Below are positions 24,755-32,190 of a stretch of DNA of 64,000 bases, one piece after another. The translations under genes were made by a program, and so were the position numbers. The DNA comes from Gammaproteobacteria bacterium HGW-Gammaproteobacteria-1 (GTDB lineage: Bacteria > Pseudomonadota > Gammaproteobacteria > Thiohalomonadales > Thiohalomonadaceae), in NCBI GenBank assembly GCA_002840095.1, contig PGZL01000008.1, positions 310,001 through 374,000 of the forward strand, written 5' to 3'. The first letter of the stretch is position 1, and every line of letters begins with the position of its first letter. Under the pieces are notes generated by a model. The model was not told the DNA's origin, ran no database searches, and was given only the letters and a program-made list of their open reading frames with translations.

Positions 24755-25432
24755 ATGCCGCGCATTCTGTTGATCGATGATGACGTAGCCCTGTGCGAGC
24801 TGCTGACCGAGTACCTGGTCGGCGAAGGCTTTACCGTGCAGGCCGTGCACGACGGCACGCAGGGTGAGGCGGCAGCCGTGGCGGAGGATTGGGATGCCGT
24901 CATTCTCGACGTGATGCTGCCGGGGATGAACGGCTTCGACGTGCTGAAGCGCATCAAGCCGAAGACCTCCGCGCCGGTGCTGATGCTCACTGCGCGCGGT
25001 GAGGATACCGATACCGTGCTGGGCCTCGAACTGGGCGCCGACGACTACGTGGCCAAGCCGGCCAGTCCGCGCGTGCTGGTGGCCCGGCTGCGCGCCCTGC
25101 TGCGGCGCCACGGTGATGAAGGTGCGGCGGGTGTGCTGCGCGTCGGCGATCTGACCCTGGACGAAGGCAGCCGCCGCGTCACCGTGGGCGGTGCCGACGT
25201 CGTGCTCACCGGTGCGGAGTTCAATCTGCTGGCCATCCTGGTGCGTCACGCCGGCCACGTGGTGCCGCGCGACGTGCTGGCCGAGGACGGGCTGGGGCGT
25301 GCCTTGCAGGCCTTCGATCGCCGCATCGAAACCCACATGGCGCAGATCCGGCGCAAGCTGGGGCCGCTGCCCGACGGCACCCCCCGCATCCAGACGGTGC
25401 GCGGCTCCGGCTACCAATACGTGTCGCGCTGA
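24755..25432 (+). CDS. OmpR-family response regulator (CpxR-like)
   Basis: The 225-residue protein has a receiver domain (residues 1-115; acidic pocket IDDD, phospho-acceptor in ILDVMLPGMNG, Lys in DYVAKP) and a C-terminal OmpR winged helix (LTGAEFNLLAILVRHAG...IQTVRGSGYQYV). The ATG at 24755 lies behind CAGGAGC; the track's long start is rejected. It overlaps the sensor kinase by one base (TGATG). With the divergent CpxP-like gene it probably forms an envelope-stress system. Confidence 0.93.
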   Translation: MPRILLIDDDVALCELLTEYLVGEGFTVQAVHDGTQGEAAAVAEDWDAVILDVMLPGMNGFDVLKRIKPKTSAPVLMLTARGEDTDTVLGLELGADDYVAKPASPRVLVARLRALLRRHGDEGAAGVLRVGDLTLDEGSRRVTVGGADVVLTGAEFNLLAILVRHAGHVVPRDVLAEDGLGRALQAFDRRIETHMAQIRRKLGPLPDGTPRIQTVRGSGYQYVSR

Positions 25433-26724
25433 TGAATTCGCTCTTCACCAAGATATTCCTCACCTTCTGGCTCACGGCGGTGCTGCTGGGCGTCAGCATG
25501 ATCGGCGTGTCGCGCCTGCTCGGCGGCGAAGTGATCGCCGAGGCGCAGCGCGATCTGGCCGCACGGGCGGAGACGGCGGCGGCGCTGTGGCGCGAAGGCG
25601 GCGCGGCAGTGACGGCGCGCTGGCTGCACAGCCAGCCGGAAGGCGCCCGCGTGATGCTGGTGAATGCCGTGGGCGAGCCGGTGCTGCGCCAGCGCATGTC
25701 GCGGCGCTCGCTGGAGCACCTGCACGGCGCCATGGAACCGGGCGTGCATCCGACCGGGCCGGGCCACGTGGTCATCGTCGCTGCCTTGCAGGGCGTGGAG
25801 CCGCCGCTCTATCTGCTGCGCGAACTGAATCCGGGACAGCTGCCCCTCATGCCGGTCTGGTTGCGCATCCTGATCGCGGTTGGTGTCACCGGCCTGCTCA
25901 GCTACACCCTGGCGGCGCTGCTCACCCGTCGCCTGCGCCGTCTGCGCCGCGCGGCGCAGGCGCTGGCGGCGGGCGATCTCACCGTGCGCGTCGGCCGTCC
26001 CGGCGGCGACGAAGTGGAGGCCCTGGCCCGCGATTTCGATCAGATGACCGATCACGTGCGCGATCTGCTCGACACGCAAAAGCGTCTGCTGCGTGACGTG
26101 TCGCACGAGCTGCGCTCGCCGCTGGCGCGGCTGCGCATCGCACTGGAACTGGCCGAGCGCAATCGCGACCAGTCGCTGCAACGCATCGGCAAGGAGGCAG
26201 ACGAACTGGAAGCCCTGATTACCGACGTGCTGTCCCTGGCGCGTCTGGAATCGGGACAGTCGGCGCTGGAGCGGCGCGAGGTGGCGCTGCATGAACTGGT
26301 GCAGCAGGTGGTCACCGATGCCGACTTCGAGGCGCAGGCGAAAGAGCGCAGCGTGGACCTCGCAGCGAACGATGCCGTGACGCTGGCCGGCGATCCGGTG
26401 CTGTTGCGCTCCGCCATCGAGAACGTGGTGCGCAACGCGGTACGCCACACCGCGACGCAATCGACGGTGCACGTGGAACTGCATGCCGACAACGGCACGG
26501 CGGTGATCGCCGTGCGCGATCACGGCAGCGGCGTACCGCCGGAAGCCATCGGCCGCATGTTCGAACCCTTCGCCCGCGTCGGCGAGGCGCGTGAGCGCGG
26601 CAGCGGCGGCTACGGCCTCGGCCTTGCCATCACCGGCCGCGCCGTCCAGGCCCATGGCGGCAGCGTTAGCGCCGTCAACCATCCCGAAGGCGGCCTGCTG
26701 GTCACCATCCGCCTGCCGCTGTAA
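25432..26724 (+). CDS. Sensor histidine kinase (CpxA-like)
   Basis: The 430-residue kinase has a membrane segment at residues 8-28, a short periplasmic sensor (about 30-140), a second membrane segment (WLRILIAVGVTGLLSYTLAALL), a HAMP domain, the H-box RDVSHELRSPLARLRIALE with the phosphorylated His, the N-box (IENVVRNAVRHT) and the G boxes (DHGSGVP, GYGLGLAI). It is complete and is translationally coupled to the response regulator. The CpxA-like call rests on the layout and the neighbouring CpxP-like gene. Confidence 0.93.
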   Translation: MNSLFTKIFLTFWLTAVLLGVSMIGVSRLLGGEVIAEAQRDLAARAETAAALWREGGAAVTARWLHSQPEGARVMLVNAVGEPVLRQRMSRRSLEHLHGAMEPGVHPTGPGHVVIVAALQGVEPPLYLLRELNPGQLPLMPVWLRILIAVGVTGLLSYTLAALLTRRLRRLRRAAQALAAGDLTVRVGRPGGDEVEALARDFDQMTDHVRDLLDTQKRLLRDVSHELRSPLARLRIALELAERNRDQSLQRIGKEADELEALITDVLSLARLESGQSALERREVALHELVQQVVTDADFEAQAKERSVDLAANDAVTLAGDPVLLRSAIENVVRNAVRHTATQSTVHVELHADNGTAVIAVRDHGSGVPPEAIGRMFEPFARVGEARERGSGGYGLGLAITGRAVQAHGGSVSAVNHPEGGLLVTIRLPL

Positions 26725-26741
26725 AGATCCCTGGCGCATAT

Positions 26742-26767
26742 CTCCCTCCCCACATTGTGGGGAGGGC
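26742..26767. repeat. Short GC-rich hairpin after the kinase gene
   Basis: CCCTCCCCACA and TGTGGGGAGGG form a near-perfect hairpin about 20 bases after the kinase stop. There is no T-tract, so it is more a repeat or mRNA-end stabiliser than a terminator. The remainder of the 26725-26938 gap shows nothing else. Confidence 0.5.
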
Positions 26768-26938
26768 CGGGGAGGGGTATTGCGGTGCCAGGCGCCGCAA
26801 TCGCCCGGCACAGCCAAGCTCCCACAAAATCAATACCCGACCACCTTCCTCTGCCTCAGCGACAGGCATTTCCCCTGCCCATCCCGATTGGTTATGCTCC
26901 AAGGGCACTAAAACAATAAACCACCAAAGGAGAGAACC

Positions 26939-27328
26939 ATGACCCAAAGCAGCGTAACCGTCGCCGACATCGCCATCGTCGGCCTGGGCGAAATCGGCGG
27001 CCGCTTCCTCGACGAAATCCTGCGCCTGCGCGACCGCGGCATCCGTGTGGTCTGTGTCGCGCAGAACTCCGACACTCCGGGCAAGCAGCGCGCCCAGGAC
27101 GCAGGCATTCCGCTCAAGACCGTCGATGAAATCGTCGCCCTCGGCGGCGCCGTCGACGTGATCTTCGACCTCACCGGCCACCCCGAAGTGCGCAAAGACC
27201 TGCGCGCCAAGATGCAGGCCACCGGCAACCGCCACACCATCATCGCCCCGGAAACCATGGCACGCATGTTGTGGGCGGTGATCAGCGACGAACAACTGGG
27301 CGAAGGCCATACCAGCCGGGGTTATTGA
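26939..27328 (+). CDS. Small Rossmann-fold NAD(P)-binding protein
   Basis: The 129-residue protein has a GxGxxG dinucleotide motif (IAIVGLGEIGGRFLDEIL) near its N terminus, followed by alternating strands and helices (RVVCVAQNSDTPGKQ, DVIFDLTGHPEVRKDLRAKM). It resembles the N-terminal binding domain of homoserine/aspartate-dehydrogenase-like proteins but has no catalytic domain. A sensing or regulatory role would fit. The ATG follows GGAGAGAACC. It is the last gene before the lower-GC island. Confidence 0.8.
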   Translation: MTQSSVTVADIAIVGLGEIGGRFLDEILRLRDRGIRVVCVAQNSDTPGKQRAQDAGIPLKTVDEIVALGGAVDVIFDLTGHPEVRKDLRAKMQATGNRHTIIAPETMARMLWAVISDEQLGEGHTSRGY

Positions 27329-27519
27329 ACCATACTGGGCAGGGATGCCCTGCTTTTGCATGCCCCGCCGATGGTGAGTTCCTGTGGGATTTTGGATGCG
27401 GAGCTGGGCAGAGGGTTGGATATATGGTTTCTATATCTGGATATCTAATTGGCACATTTAGAAAGCAGATGTCTAGATATATAAGTTATTTCTAGATATA
27501 GAAATGCAACCGAATTGTA

Positions 27520-27527
27520 GTTAGGGC
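27520..27527 (+). other. Integron-type recombination core (GTTAGGGC)
   Basis: GTTAGGGC fits the R' core (G^TTRRRY-like) of integron attachment sites and stands 7 bases before the ATG of the first island ORF, the spacing usual for cassettes. A convincing complementary 5' half is not seen upstream, only AT-rich iterated motifs (TCTAGATATA twice). Candidate only. Confidence 0.35.
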
Positions 27528-27533
27528 TTTTTT

Positions 27534-27998
27534 ATGACTGAACAAGAAGAGGAATTCGTTCATTTCGTGTCTTGTCTCACTTGACTAAACAATGCGTGGA
27601 GATTGCTGAAACAAATTCAAACACAGTCAGGAAACCCGCTCATCGGGCCAGCCTTCCGTTTCGCACTTGTCGAGTACTGTAAGCCTTATAAGAAATCGCA
27701 CGGCATCAATAGGAAATTCAATCTTGATACATCGCTAATTCCCAAAGAGCATCTTCCACTGCATGATCGGATCATTAACTCTCGCGATCAAATTCATGCT
27801 CATTCTGATCTCACTGTCATGGACTCCAAACTCTTTGTCCACGAGTCTATGGGGCAACGATATACACCTATCCCGCAGAATAGGATCTATGGAACCGAAG
27901 AGCTCAAGAACCTACCTGAAATTCTTGCGCTTATAGAGGCAACGTTGGACGAAATGTACATTCGGGAGAAATTGCTTGAAAGCGAACTTGTGCCCTAA
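27534..27998 (+). pseudogene. Unknown island gene interrupted by an in-frame TGA
   Basis: From the ATG at 27534 the frame reads MTEQEEEFVHFVSCLT, then TGA (27582-27584), then continues in the same frame as LNNAWRLLKQIQTQSG through 131 more residues to 27998. The track reports only the second part from a TTG at 27603. Both pieces fit one 154-residue helical protein, so this looks like a nonsense mutation. Codon use is AT-richer than the neighbours, pointing to transfer. No family is recognised; the C-terminal ALIEATLDEMYIREKLLES is helical. Confidence 0.65.
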
Positions 27999-28061
27999 TC
28001 ATACGCTTCACCCGACCAAAAACCGCTTTGCGGTTATCGTCGGGTGAGCTCAGCGTTATGG
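27999..28061 (+). repeat. attC-like site between two island ORFs
   Basis: A 63-base imperfect palindrome: TCACCCGAC pairs with GTCGGGTGA, an inner hairpin AACCGC-TTT-GCGGTT, and the right end GAGCTCAGCGTTATGG ends in a GTTATGG core. The left core (TCATACGC) looks one base short of TCATAACGC. The next ORF starts 13 bases after the core G. This is the layout of an integron attC, perhaps degenerate. Confidence 0.5.
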
Positions 28062-28068
28062 AATTACT

Positions 28069-28467
28069 ATGACAAAAATACTTATATTGATGTGTACTGT
28101 TCTTATAGTTTCAACACCTGCATACGCTGATGCTTGGCAAGAAGATCTGAGTTGCGGCAACGCCCAAATACATGTACAGATTTCAGAGCAGGAAAAGGGA
28201 ATTAACATCTGGGACGTCAAAGTCGAAGCTAAATCAAGATTTAGTAAAAAACCTGCCCTCTCGCTTTATTTTGAACAGGTATATTTTAATCATCGGTGTC
28301 AAAAAACTAAGTCCGGTAAAGATTATTACGTGTTTCAAGCCTATTGTTCAGGTTCCGCATGTCATGATAAGGACAGCTGGGGAATTATTGACGACAATGC
28401 AAAGCTCATTCTTTCTCCATACAAAAGCAACAGAAAATGGAAAGAAGAAATCTTGAACACTAATTAG
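28069..28467 (+). CDS. Unknown exported protein, cassette-like
   Basis: The 132-residue protein has a signal peptide (MTKILILMCTVLIVSTPAYA) and a small domain with five cysteines (LSCGNAQIHV, HRCQKTKSG, AYCSGSACHDKDSW), consistent with periplasmic disulfides. Base composition is AT-rich relative to the rest of the window, with Lys, Ile and Asn frequent. It follows an attC-like site at cassette spacing. No function is recognised. No second attC is clear after it. Confidence 0.7.
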   Translation: MTKILILMCTVLIVSTPAYADAWQEDLSCGNAQIHVQISEQEKGINIWDVKVEAKSRFSKKPALSLYFEQVYFNHRCQKTKSGKDYYVFQAYCSGSACHDKDSWGIIDDNAKLILSPYKSNRKWKEEILNTN

Positions 28468-28526
28468 CCTTAGGGCCTCATAAGTCATGAGACCAGTGGG
28501 GTCAAGGTAATTTGATATCCAACAAA

Positions 28527-28742
28527 ATGGAAAAATCCAACGACAGGAAACTGCGCCAGTCCGTCGTGGACTTTGCGGTTTCCGCGGTTATATTGGCTGG
28601 CGCATTTCTCCAACTGCGGGAGCACATGCCAATGGTCGCCGGGTCAAGTTTGTCATTGTCGATAGTGATTGTGTCATCACTGGTTGCGGTGTTTGGGCTT
28701 TACCGAATTGTCGCGGGAGTACGCCTGCTTATGGTGCGATAG
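28527..28742 (+). CDS. Small two-helix membrane protein
   Basis: The 71-residue protein has a short charged N terminus (MEKSNDRKLRQS) and two hydrophobic stretches (VVDFAVSAVILAGAFLQL and LSIVIVSSLVAVFGLYRIVAGV). The ATG at 28527 is preferred over the track's TTG. It sits at the downstream edge of the lower-GC island, and its own composition is intermediate. Function unknown; the small size keeps the confidence moderate. Confidence 0.55.
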   Translation: MEKSNDRKLRQSVVDFAVSAVILAGAFLQLREHMPMVAGSSLSLSIVIVSSLVAVFGLYRIVAGVRLLMVR

Positions 28743-28792
28743 AACGGTAGGTGGGGCGAGGCATATGCCGCGGGTGAGTTGAGTGAATCAGA

Positions 28793-29080
28793 CTATTCGG
28801 ACGCTGCCTTGATGACGGCCTTGGGATTCTGGGCCACGATCTTGAGCAAAACCCGTGCGGTGCCGCGCGGTGTGCGCAAGCCCTGCTCCCAGTGCCGGAG
28901 GGTGCCCAGGGAGATGCCGAAGGTCGCGCAAAAGCGTTGCTGGCTCATGCCGGTTTTTTCCCGGATGGCTTTCACGTCCAAGGGCTCATGGCGATGTTCC
29001 GCCACGCCGGAGCGTTCGCCCTTGGCATGTGCAATGGCATCGTTCAAACCGTCAGAGATGTCAGTGTAGGCCTTGCTCAT
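28793..29080 (-). CDS. Antitoxin, XRE-type helix-turn-helix (HigA/NadS-like)
   Basis: The 95-residue protein has a central Xre HTH (IREKTGMSQQRFCATFGISLGTLRHWEQG) typical of HigA2/NadS-like antitoxins, with an N-terminal region (LNDAIAHAKGE) that is expected to bind the toxin. The start was set at ATG 29080, overlapping the end of the toxin gene. Toxin-first order is normal for higBA-type modules. It should autoregulate through the operator at 29427. Confidence 0.88.
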   Translation of the reverse strand: MSKAYTDISDGLNDAIAHAKGERSGVAEHRHEPLDVKAIREKTGMSQQRFCATFGISLGTLRHWEQGLRTPRGTARVLLKIVAQNPKAVIKAASE

Positions 29081-29414
29081 TTCTTTGTTTCCAGTATTCC
29101 ACCAAATCCTTGACCGTTTTGGCGAGCATGTTGCGTTCCTCCGCGGAGATGTTCGCCTTTTCATTTTTGCCAAATGCGGCCAGCAGATAGAGCGGCATGT
29201 CGGCGTTGTAGACAAAGTAGATCACGCGTATGCCGCCGCTTTTACCTCCGCCCTGGCGGCCCCAGCGTAACTTCCTGATTCCGCCTGTGCCTTGGAGCAA
29301 CACGCCGGCGTTGGGGTGTTCGGCGAGATAAGCGATCAGGTCAGCGCGTTCCTCCTCCGTGAGCAACGAACTGATCTTCCTTTGGAAAGGCGCTGTTTCC
29401 GCCACCGTGATCAT
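29061..29414 (-). CDS. RelE/HigB-type toxin
   Basis: The 117-residue protein has the RelE/ParE-superfamily pattern (FQRKISSLLTEEERADLIAYL, then a basic strand GIRKLRWGRQGGGKSGGIRVIYFV and LYLLAAFGKNEKANISAEE). Homologues are ribosome-dependent mRNA interferases. The gene overlaps the antitoxin by 20 bases, so they are cotranscribed. Key basic residues appear intact. Confidence 0.88.
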   Translation of the reverse strand: MITVAETAPFQRKISSLLTEEERADLIAYLAEHPNAGVLLQGTGGIRKLRWGRQGGGKSGGIRVIYFVYNADMPLYLLAAFGKNEKANISAEERNMLAKTVKDLVEYWKQRNEQGLH

Positions 29415-29426
29415 GCTCTAAAGCAT

Positions 29427-29443
29427 ATACTCCATTGGAGTAT
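29427..29443. promoter_or_regulatory. Perfect palindromic operator of the toxin-antitoxin pair
   Basis: ATACTCCA-T-TGGAGTAT, a perfect 17-bp palindrome, begins 12 bases upstream of the toxin start. Position and symmetry suit binding by the HTH antitoxin for autoregulation. Confidence 0.7.
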
Positions 29444-29472
29444 GGTGCAACCCTGGTTCTGATCTAAGCGGT

Positions 29473-29547
29473 GTAGGGTGGATAAGCGGAGCGCATCCAC
29501 CATTCATGGTGGCGATTCGGTGGATGCGCTCCGCTTATCCACCCTAC
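29473..29547. repeat. Intergenic inverted repeat (GTAGGGTGGATAAGCG type)
   Basis: A 75-base hairpin with almost perfect 29-base arms (GTAGGGTGGATAAGCGGAGC and complement). It lies between the divergently placed toxin operator and the 3' end of nosL. Same ground plan as the GTAGGATGGG elements at 32071 and 38806. Confidence 0.8.
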
Positions 29548-29576
29548 GCACTGGTGACTGTGGCCAACGAGCTGAC

Positions 29577-30071
29577 CTAAATCTCCCCCGCATCCAAGTC
29601 CTCCAGCAGTTCCATCTTTACGTCCTCGAAGCGCACAACGCGCTTCCCCTTGTGATCTTTCATGAACTCCTCGGCTTCGTCCTTGCTGGTGAGGGGCACC
29701 AGTTCATGGCCCATGGGGCCGAGGGTGTCGGAGCCGACGACGTACCAGGCGTTGCGGGCGTCGATGCGGGTGAGGCCGTAGTATTCGGTGACACCGATGG
29801 CCTGGATGTCCTCGGCGCGATGGTCCGGTGCCCATTGCGGCATGTCGAGCAGGTATTTGAACAGGTCCTTGGCGCCGTCGAAATGGTGGGCGTGGCCGTC
29901 CTTGTAGAGCACGGTGGCAACCCATTCCGGATAGAGCGCGACGAACATGCCGCATACCGGGCAGGTATCCTTGGGGCCGGGTTTGGGAAGGTTCAGTTCG
30001 CCGCCGCTGGCGAGGCCGCTGGTCATGACCAGGAGCAGGGTGGCGGCGAGTTTTTGTTTGACGGTGTGCAT
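29577..30071 (-). CDS. nosL: NosL-family copper-binding protein
   Basis: The 164-residue protein has a signal sequence and the NosL core: PKDTCPVCGMFVALYPEWVA, which carries the CxxCGM copper ligands, then AHHFDGAKDLFKYLL and the second half of the fold (AWYVVGSDTLGPMGHELVPL). NosL hands Cu(I) to the Nos apparatus in denitrifiers. Whether it is lipid-anchored is unclear, as no lipobox cysteine is seen at the cleavage site. It is the last gene of the minus-strand copper-handling operon. Confidence 0.88.
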   Translation of the reverse strand: MHTVKQKLAATLLLVMTSGLASGGELNLPKPGPKDTCPVCGMFVALYPEWVATVLYKDGHAHHFDGAKDLFKYLLDMPQWAPDHRAEDIQAIGVTEYYGLTRIDARNAWYVVGSDTLGPMGHELVPLTSKDEAEEFMKDHKGKRVVRFEDVKMELLEDLDAGEI

Positions 30072-30131
30072 GGTCTGATCTGCTGTCTAGTAGTGGTGTG
30101 GAACCTACGTGTTGCCGTGTTGGTTACGGGT

Positions 30132-30176
30132 ACTTGATCCCCTCACCCCCCCCTCTCCCTGAGGGAGAGGGGGGGG
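30132..30176. repeat. G/C-rich hairpin between the two nosL-like genes
   Basis: CCCCCTCTCCCTGAGGGAGAGGGGGG forms a tight hairpin within the 129-base spacer. It is a common type of intergenic GC-rich palindrome; no regulatory claim is made. Confidence 0.5.
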
Positions 30177-30200
30177 AAGGAGGATGGTGCGTTGTGCGCC

Positions 30201-30824
30201 TTACATCTTGTGCTGCTGTTCCATCATCATCTTCTTGCGGCGCTCGGCGCGGCGCATGCGGATCATGATGGTGTCCTCGGCCATGTTGAGGTAGCTCTGG
30301 CGCAGGGCGGCGTCGAAGTTGCCCAGCTCACCGCCGTTCTCCTTTTGTGCCGCTTTGGCGGCGGCGGAGGAGGCGAAGGCCATCTTGCTGGTCTTGCTCA
30401 TGGTGCCGGGCAGCTTGGAGCCGATGAGGTAGGTGACCTTGTCGACGTTGACCAGCGGCTTGATCTTCTCGCTGGAGCCGAAGTCGGGTGCGTAGATGGC
30501 CTTGGGGCCGCGATCCAGGTTGATGGACAGGCTGAGGGCGGCGCAGTGCAGCGAGCAGGTGCCGTCGACCAGATCGTCTTCGTAGTGCACCAGATGGCGG
30601 CTGTGGTTCCACTTGGTGCGGTCCATGCCGCAGTAGGGGCATTTGGGATATTTGCTGAGCTCATTTTCCAACGGATTGGCGTCGGGTGCGGTCTTGGGAA
30701 TGAACTGCATCGGCGTGCCGTCGCTGTTGGGCATGGCGTCGGCGGTGCGGGTGAAGGTGAGGCCGGCCAGGGTGCCGATGCCCAGTGCCTTGAGTACGTT
30801 TCTACGGGTCAGTTTGTCACTCAT
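30201..30824 (-). CDS. Tat-exported NosL-like protein
   Basis: The 207-residue protein has a twin-arginine signal (KLTRRNVLKALGIGTLAGLTF) and a NosL-like core with KCPYCGMDRTKWNHSRHLVHY and DGTCSLHCAALSL, which provide Cys, Met and His ligands. The Tat signal implies folding, perhaps with copper bound, before export. A C-terminal basic, Met-rich tail (RAERRKKMMMEQQHKM) is unusual and could bind copper. It is a paralogue of the NosL gene immediately downstream. RBS is AAGGAGAG. Confidence 0.85.
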   Translation of the reverse strand: MSDKLTRRNVLKALGIGTLAGLTFTRTADAMPNSDGTPMQFIPKTAPDANPLENELSKYPKCPYCGMDRTKWNHSRHLVHYEDDLVDGTCSLHCAALSLSINLDRGPKAIYAPDFGSSEKIKPLVNVDKVTYLIGSKLPGTMSKTSKMAFASSAAAKAAQKENGGELGNFDAALRQSYLNMAEDTIMIRMRRAERRKKMMMEQQHKM

Positions 30825-30870
30825 GCTTGCTCTCCTTGGTAGTGCTCACGTTGGTCCTGCAAAAAATCCC

Positions 30871-31536
30871 TCAATTGGCCAGGCCGCTCATGACCTGGTA
30901 GAAAACGGCGCCTTCATAGATGGTCCAGGCGCCAAGGACAATTACCGTTAAGCCCGCCAGCCGCTGCGCAATGCCGTGCGCGCGGCAGCCGATGTGAGCG
31001 CTAAGGGCGGTGACCGCGCCCATGGCGGGCAGGGTTCCCAGGCCGAAGCACAGCATCAGCAGCCCCGCCTGCACGGGATCGGCGGTGGCGGTGGCGCGTA
31101 TCGCCACCGAGAACACCAGGCTGCACGGCACCAGGCCGTTGATGATGCCGGCGCCGAACGGCGCAAGCCTTTGCCGCCACGGCGACCGTGCTTCGGGTAG
31201 CGCGTTGCAGCGGCGCGGCGCAAGCCGGGGCAACAGGCCGGCGATGCCGAGGCCGAGGGCAACGATCACCAGGCCGGCCACGATCAGCAGAAGGCCCTGC
31301 ACCTTGCCCAGCGCACCGACCTGCACCAGCACGCGCCCCAATGCCGCACCCATCGCACCGAGCAGCACGTACACGGCGATGCGGCTGCCGTGATAGCCGA
31401 GCAGGGGCAGCGGCCGGCGCCAGTTGTTCTGGTGCGCGGCAAAACCTCCGGCCAGGCCGCTGCACATGCCGAGGCAGTGACCGGCGCCGAGCAGTCCGGT
31501 CATGAAGGCCAGGGCATAGGTGAATTCGCCGCTCAT
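30871..31536 (-). CDS. SafE/DsbD-type membrane protein (sulfite exporter TauE/SafE family)
   Basis: The 221-residue protein has about six membrane segments. The N-terminal GAGHCLGMCSGLAGGF and the central GIINGLVPCSLVF motifs put conserved cysteines in membrane helices, as in the SafE/DsbD-like family linked to copper and cytochrome oxidase assembly. The start overlaps the tlpA-like stop (ATGA). Within this operon a role in thiol redox or copper movement across the membrane is likely. Confidence 0.85.
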   Translation of the reverse strand: MSGEFTYALAFMTGLLGAGHCLGMCSGLAGGFAAHQNNWRRPLPLLGYHGSRIAVYVLLGAMGAALGRVLVQVGALGKVQGLLLIVAGLVIVALGLGIAGLLPRLAPRRCNALPEARSPWRQRLAPFGAGIINGLVPCSLVFSVAIRATATADPVQAGLLMLCFGLGTLPAMGAVTALSAHIGCRAHGIAQRLAGLTVIVLGAWTIYEGAVFYQVMSGLAN

Positions 31537-32027
31537 GGCTTGGCCAGCATCTCGCGCACGATGCGTTCGGTGACGTCGGGCGTGGATTCGCCGAGGATGC
31601 GCGCGTGCAGCTTGCCGTGGCGATCGACGAAGAAGGTAGTGGGCAGGCCCTGCACGCCGTAGTTGCGCGCCACCTCGCCCGAGACATCGAGCAGGGTTTC
31701 GTAGCTGATGCCCAGCTTGCGCACGAAGGCGCCGGCGGTGTCGGCGTCCTGGCGCACGTTCATCGCCAGGATGTTGAAGCCCTCGCCGTGCAGCTGCTGA
31801 TACACCGGTTCCAGCGCGATCATTTCGTCCTTGCAGAACGGACACCAGTCGGCCCAGAAACGGATCGCCACCACCTTGCCGCGGAAGTCGTCGGGGAAGG
31901 TGGCCGTGCCGCCTTCCAGGCGCGGCACGGTAAAGCCCGGCGCGGGAGAGCCGTTGGCCAGCTGCGGCGTATCGCTGCTGCACGCGGCGAGGAGAAGGAT
32001 CAGTACGAATGCGGTGAATGCTTTCAT
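31533..32027 (-). CDS. TlpA-like thioredoxin-fold lipoprotein
   Basis: The 164-residue protein has a lipoprotein signal (MKAFTAFVLILLLAACSS) and a TlpA/ResA-type thioredoxin domain with the active site FWADWCPFCKDEM and the cis-proline motif GLPTTFFVD. It probably reduces disulfides of periplasmic copper-site proteins, such as the NosL-like proteins made from the same operon. It overlaps the SafE-like gene by four bases. Confidence 0.92.
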   Translation of the reverse strand: MKAFTAFVLILLLAACSSDTPQLANGSPAPGFTVPRLEGGTATFPDDFRGKVVAIRFWADWCPFCKDEMIALEPVYQQLHGEGFNILAMNVRQDADTAGAFVRKLGISYETLLDVSGEVARNYGVQGLPTTFFVDRHGKLHARILGESTPDVTERIVREMLAKP

Positions 32028-32070
32028 CGAAGACCTTCGTGCGATGTAAGAAGTGCGGATGCAGCCTCAT

Positions 32071-32151
32071 GTAGGATGGGTAGAGCGCAGCGAAACCCAT
32101 CGTCGTTGGCCAAATCCCATGATGGGTTTCGCTGCGCTCTACCCATCCTAC
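32071..32151. repeat. Intergenic inverted repeat, family C copy 1
   Basis: An 81-base element: GTAGGATGGGTAGAGCGCAG and its complement at the two ends, about 30-base arms. Copy 2 at 38806 is exactly the same length with a different loop. It sits inside the copper operon, between the polytopic-protein gene and tlpA. Confidence 0.85.
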
Positions 32152-32190
32152 GGAAACACCGGTAGGAACGAATCTGTTTGCGAATCGCGG

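Noticed and set aside
27582-27584. TGA read as selenocysteine in the island ORF
   Set aside because: No SECIS-like context or selenoprotein family is recognised; a nonsense mutation is simpler.
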